A DNA stretch of 6,631 bases from Coxiellaceae bacterium (GTDB taxonomy: Bacteria > Pseudomonadota > Gammaproteobacteria > GCA-013414725): NCBI GenBank assembly GCA_013414725.1, contig CP058706.1:628952-635582 (forward strand), in the 5' to 3' direction. Below are positions 6,392 through 6,631 of this stretch, piece after piece. The position numbers and the translations under genes are program-made. The notes beneath the pieces were generated by a model. The model had not been told where the DNA came from. It saw only the letters and a program-made list of their open reading frames with translations, and did not search any database. The stretch's first letter is position 1; every line of letters begins with the position of its first letter.

Positions 6392-6433
6392 ATGACTGAT
6401 GACTTCGACTGCTATTCAGAAACTCGATTTTAG
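6392..6433 (+). other. 13-residue overlapping open frame sharing the rpoH ribosome site
   Basis: ATG at 6392 opens a short frame (MTDDFDCYSETRF, stop TAG at 6431-6433) overlapping the rpoH start in another frame. AAGGAG at 6382-6387 lies 4 bases before this ATG and 11 bases before the rpoH ATG, both off the usual optimum. It could compete for ribosomes and lower rpoH translation, or be chance. Confidence 0.3.
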
Positions 6434-6631
6434 CCTTCCAATCGGTAGTATTGATGCCTATATCTACCGGGTCAATCAAATTCCCATGCTTTCAGCCGAA
6501 GAGGAATACGATTTGGCGCAACGGTTCCGCCAGCGCAGTGACCTTGAAGCAGCAAGACAGTTGGTGATGTCTCATCTCCGCTTCGTCGCTCGTATCGCCC
6601 GCAATTATCTCGGCTATGGCCTCCCCAAGCA
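6399..6631 (+). CDS. rpoH: RNA polymerase sigma-32 factor RpoH, N-terminal part (runs off right edge)
   Basis: Heat-shock sigma factor that directs RNA polymerase to chaperone and protease promoters. The 77 residues visible match the start of RpoH: LPIGSIDAYIYRVNQIPMLS (compare E. coli [20 protein letters not shown]), then SAEEEYDLAQRFR and SDLEAARQLVMSHLRF, and finally VARIARNYLGYGLPK, the beginning of sigma region 2. The pattern is RpoH rather than RpoD, because it lacks the long N-terminal region 1.1 and carries the NYxGYGLP block. The ATG at 6399 is chosen because the similarity starts there; its ribosome site AAGGAG (6382-6387) is 11 bases away, and a second ATG at 6392 is out of frame. 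The CIRCE element upstream predicts repression by HrcA. The remaining regions 2-4 are outside the window. Confidence 0.93.
   Translation, partial: MTSTAIQKLDFSLPIGSIDAYIYRVNQIPMLSAEEEYDLAQRFRQRSDLEAARQLVMSHLRFVARIARNYLGYGLPK

Noticed and set aside
1..6631. CRISPR array, tRNA, rRNA or insertion-sequence transposase
   Set aside because: No regularly spaced repeats, no tRNA-like or rRNA stretches, and no transposase motifs were seen on either strand.

Overview
The window reads as an AT-rich (roughly 40% GC by eye) gammaproteobacterial chromosome segment. The sigma-32 N-terminus at the right edge is of gammaproteobacterial type, and Shine-Dalgarno sites are AAGGA(G)-like. Two large broken genes, a helical product with an acidic tail, and an indoleamine 2,3-dioxygenase-like gene fit a host-associated lineage such as Legionellales/Coxiellaceae relatives. 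That placement is inference; no species can be named from the sequence.

Layout. At 1-420 (minus) lies the N-terminal part of an indoleamine 2,3-dioxygenase family gene, with a -10 box and a 12-bp palindrome upstream. At 697-1522 (plus) is an unrecognised gene of about 276 codons, broken by frame disruptions, behind a good sigma-70-like promoter. At 1523-1864 is a gene-free stretch with a long imperfect hairpin. At 1865-2911 (plus) is an intact YahK/cinnamyl-alcohol-dehydrogenase type zinc alcohol dehydrogenase with its own ribosome site. At 2912-3087 are inverted repeats. At 3088-5407 (minus) is a broken gene of about 775 codons, and at 5409-6098 (minus) an intact VanX/DdpX D-Ala-D-Ala dipeptidase directly upstream of it in the same operon. 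At 6099-6398 is a divergent control region, and at 6399-6631 (plus) the start of rpoH.

Two observations stand out. First, a perfect CIRCE element (the HrcA operator) lies across a probable promoter of rpoH. This would put the heat-shock sigma factor under the HrcA repressor and join two normally separate heat-shock circuits. Second, both broken genes can be restored by adding single bases, and each lesion falls in or next to a short A or T run. Up to 13 one-base losses repair both genes, including one apparent nonsense codon. No single-base gain is needed, and four neighbouring genes are undamaged. This is either gene decay by replication slippage, or homopolymer under-calling in the assembly, or (least likely with such short runs) a state partly rescued by slippage during expression.

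The genes do not form one pathway. The only clear co-transcribed pair is the dipeptidase and the large broken gene. The dioxygenase, the dehydrogenase and rpoH look like separate transcription units.
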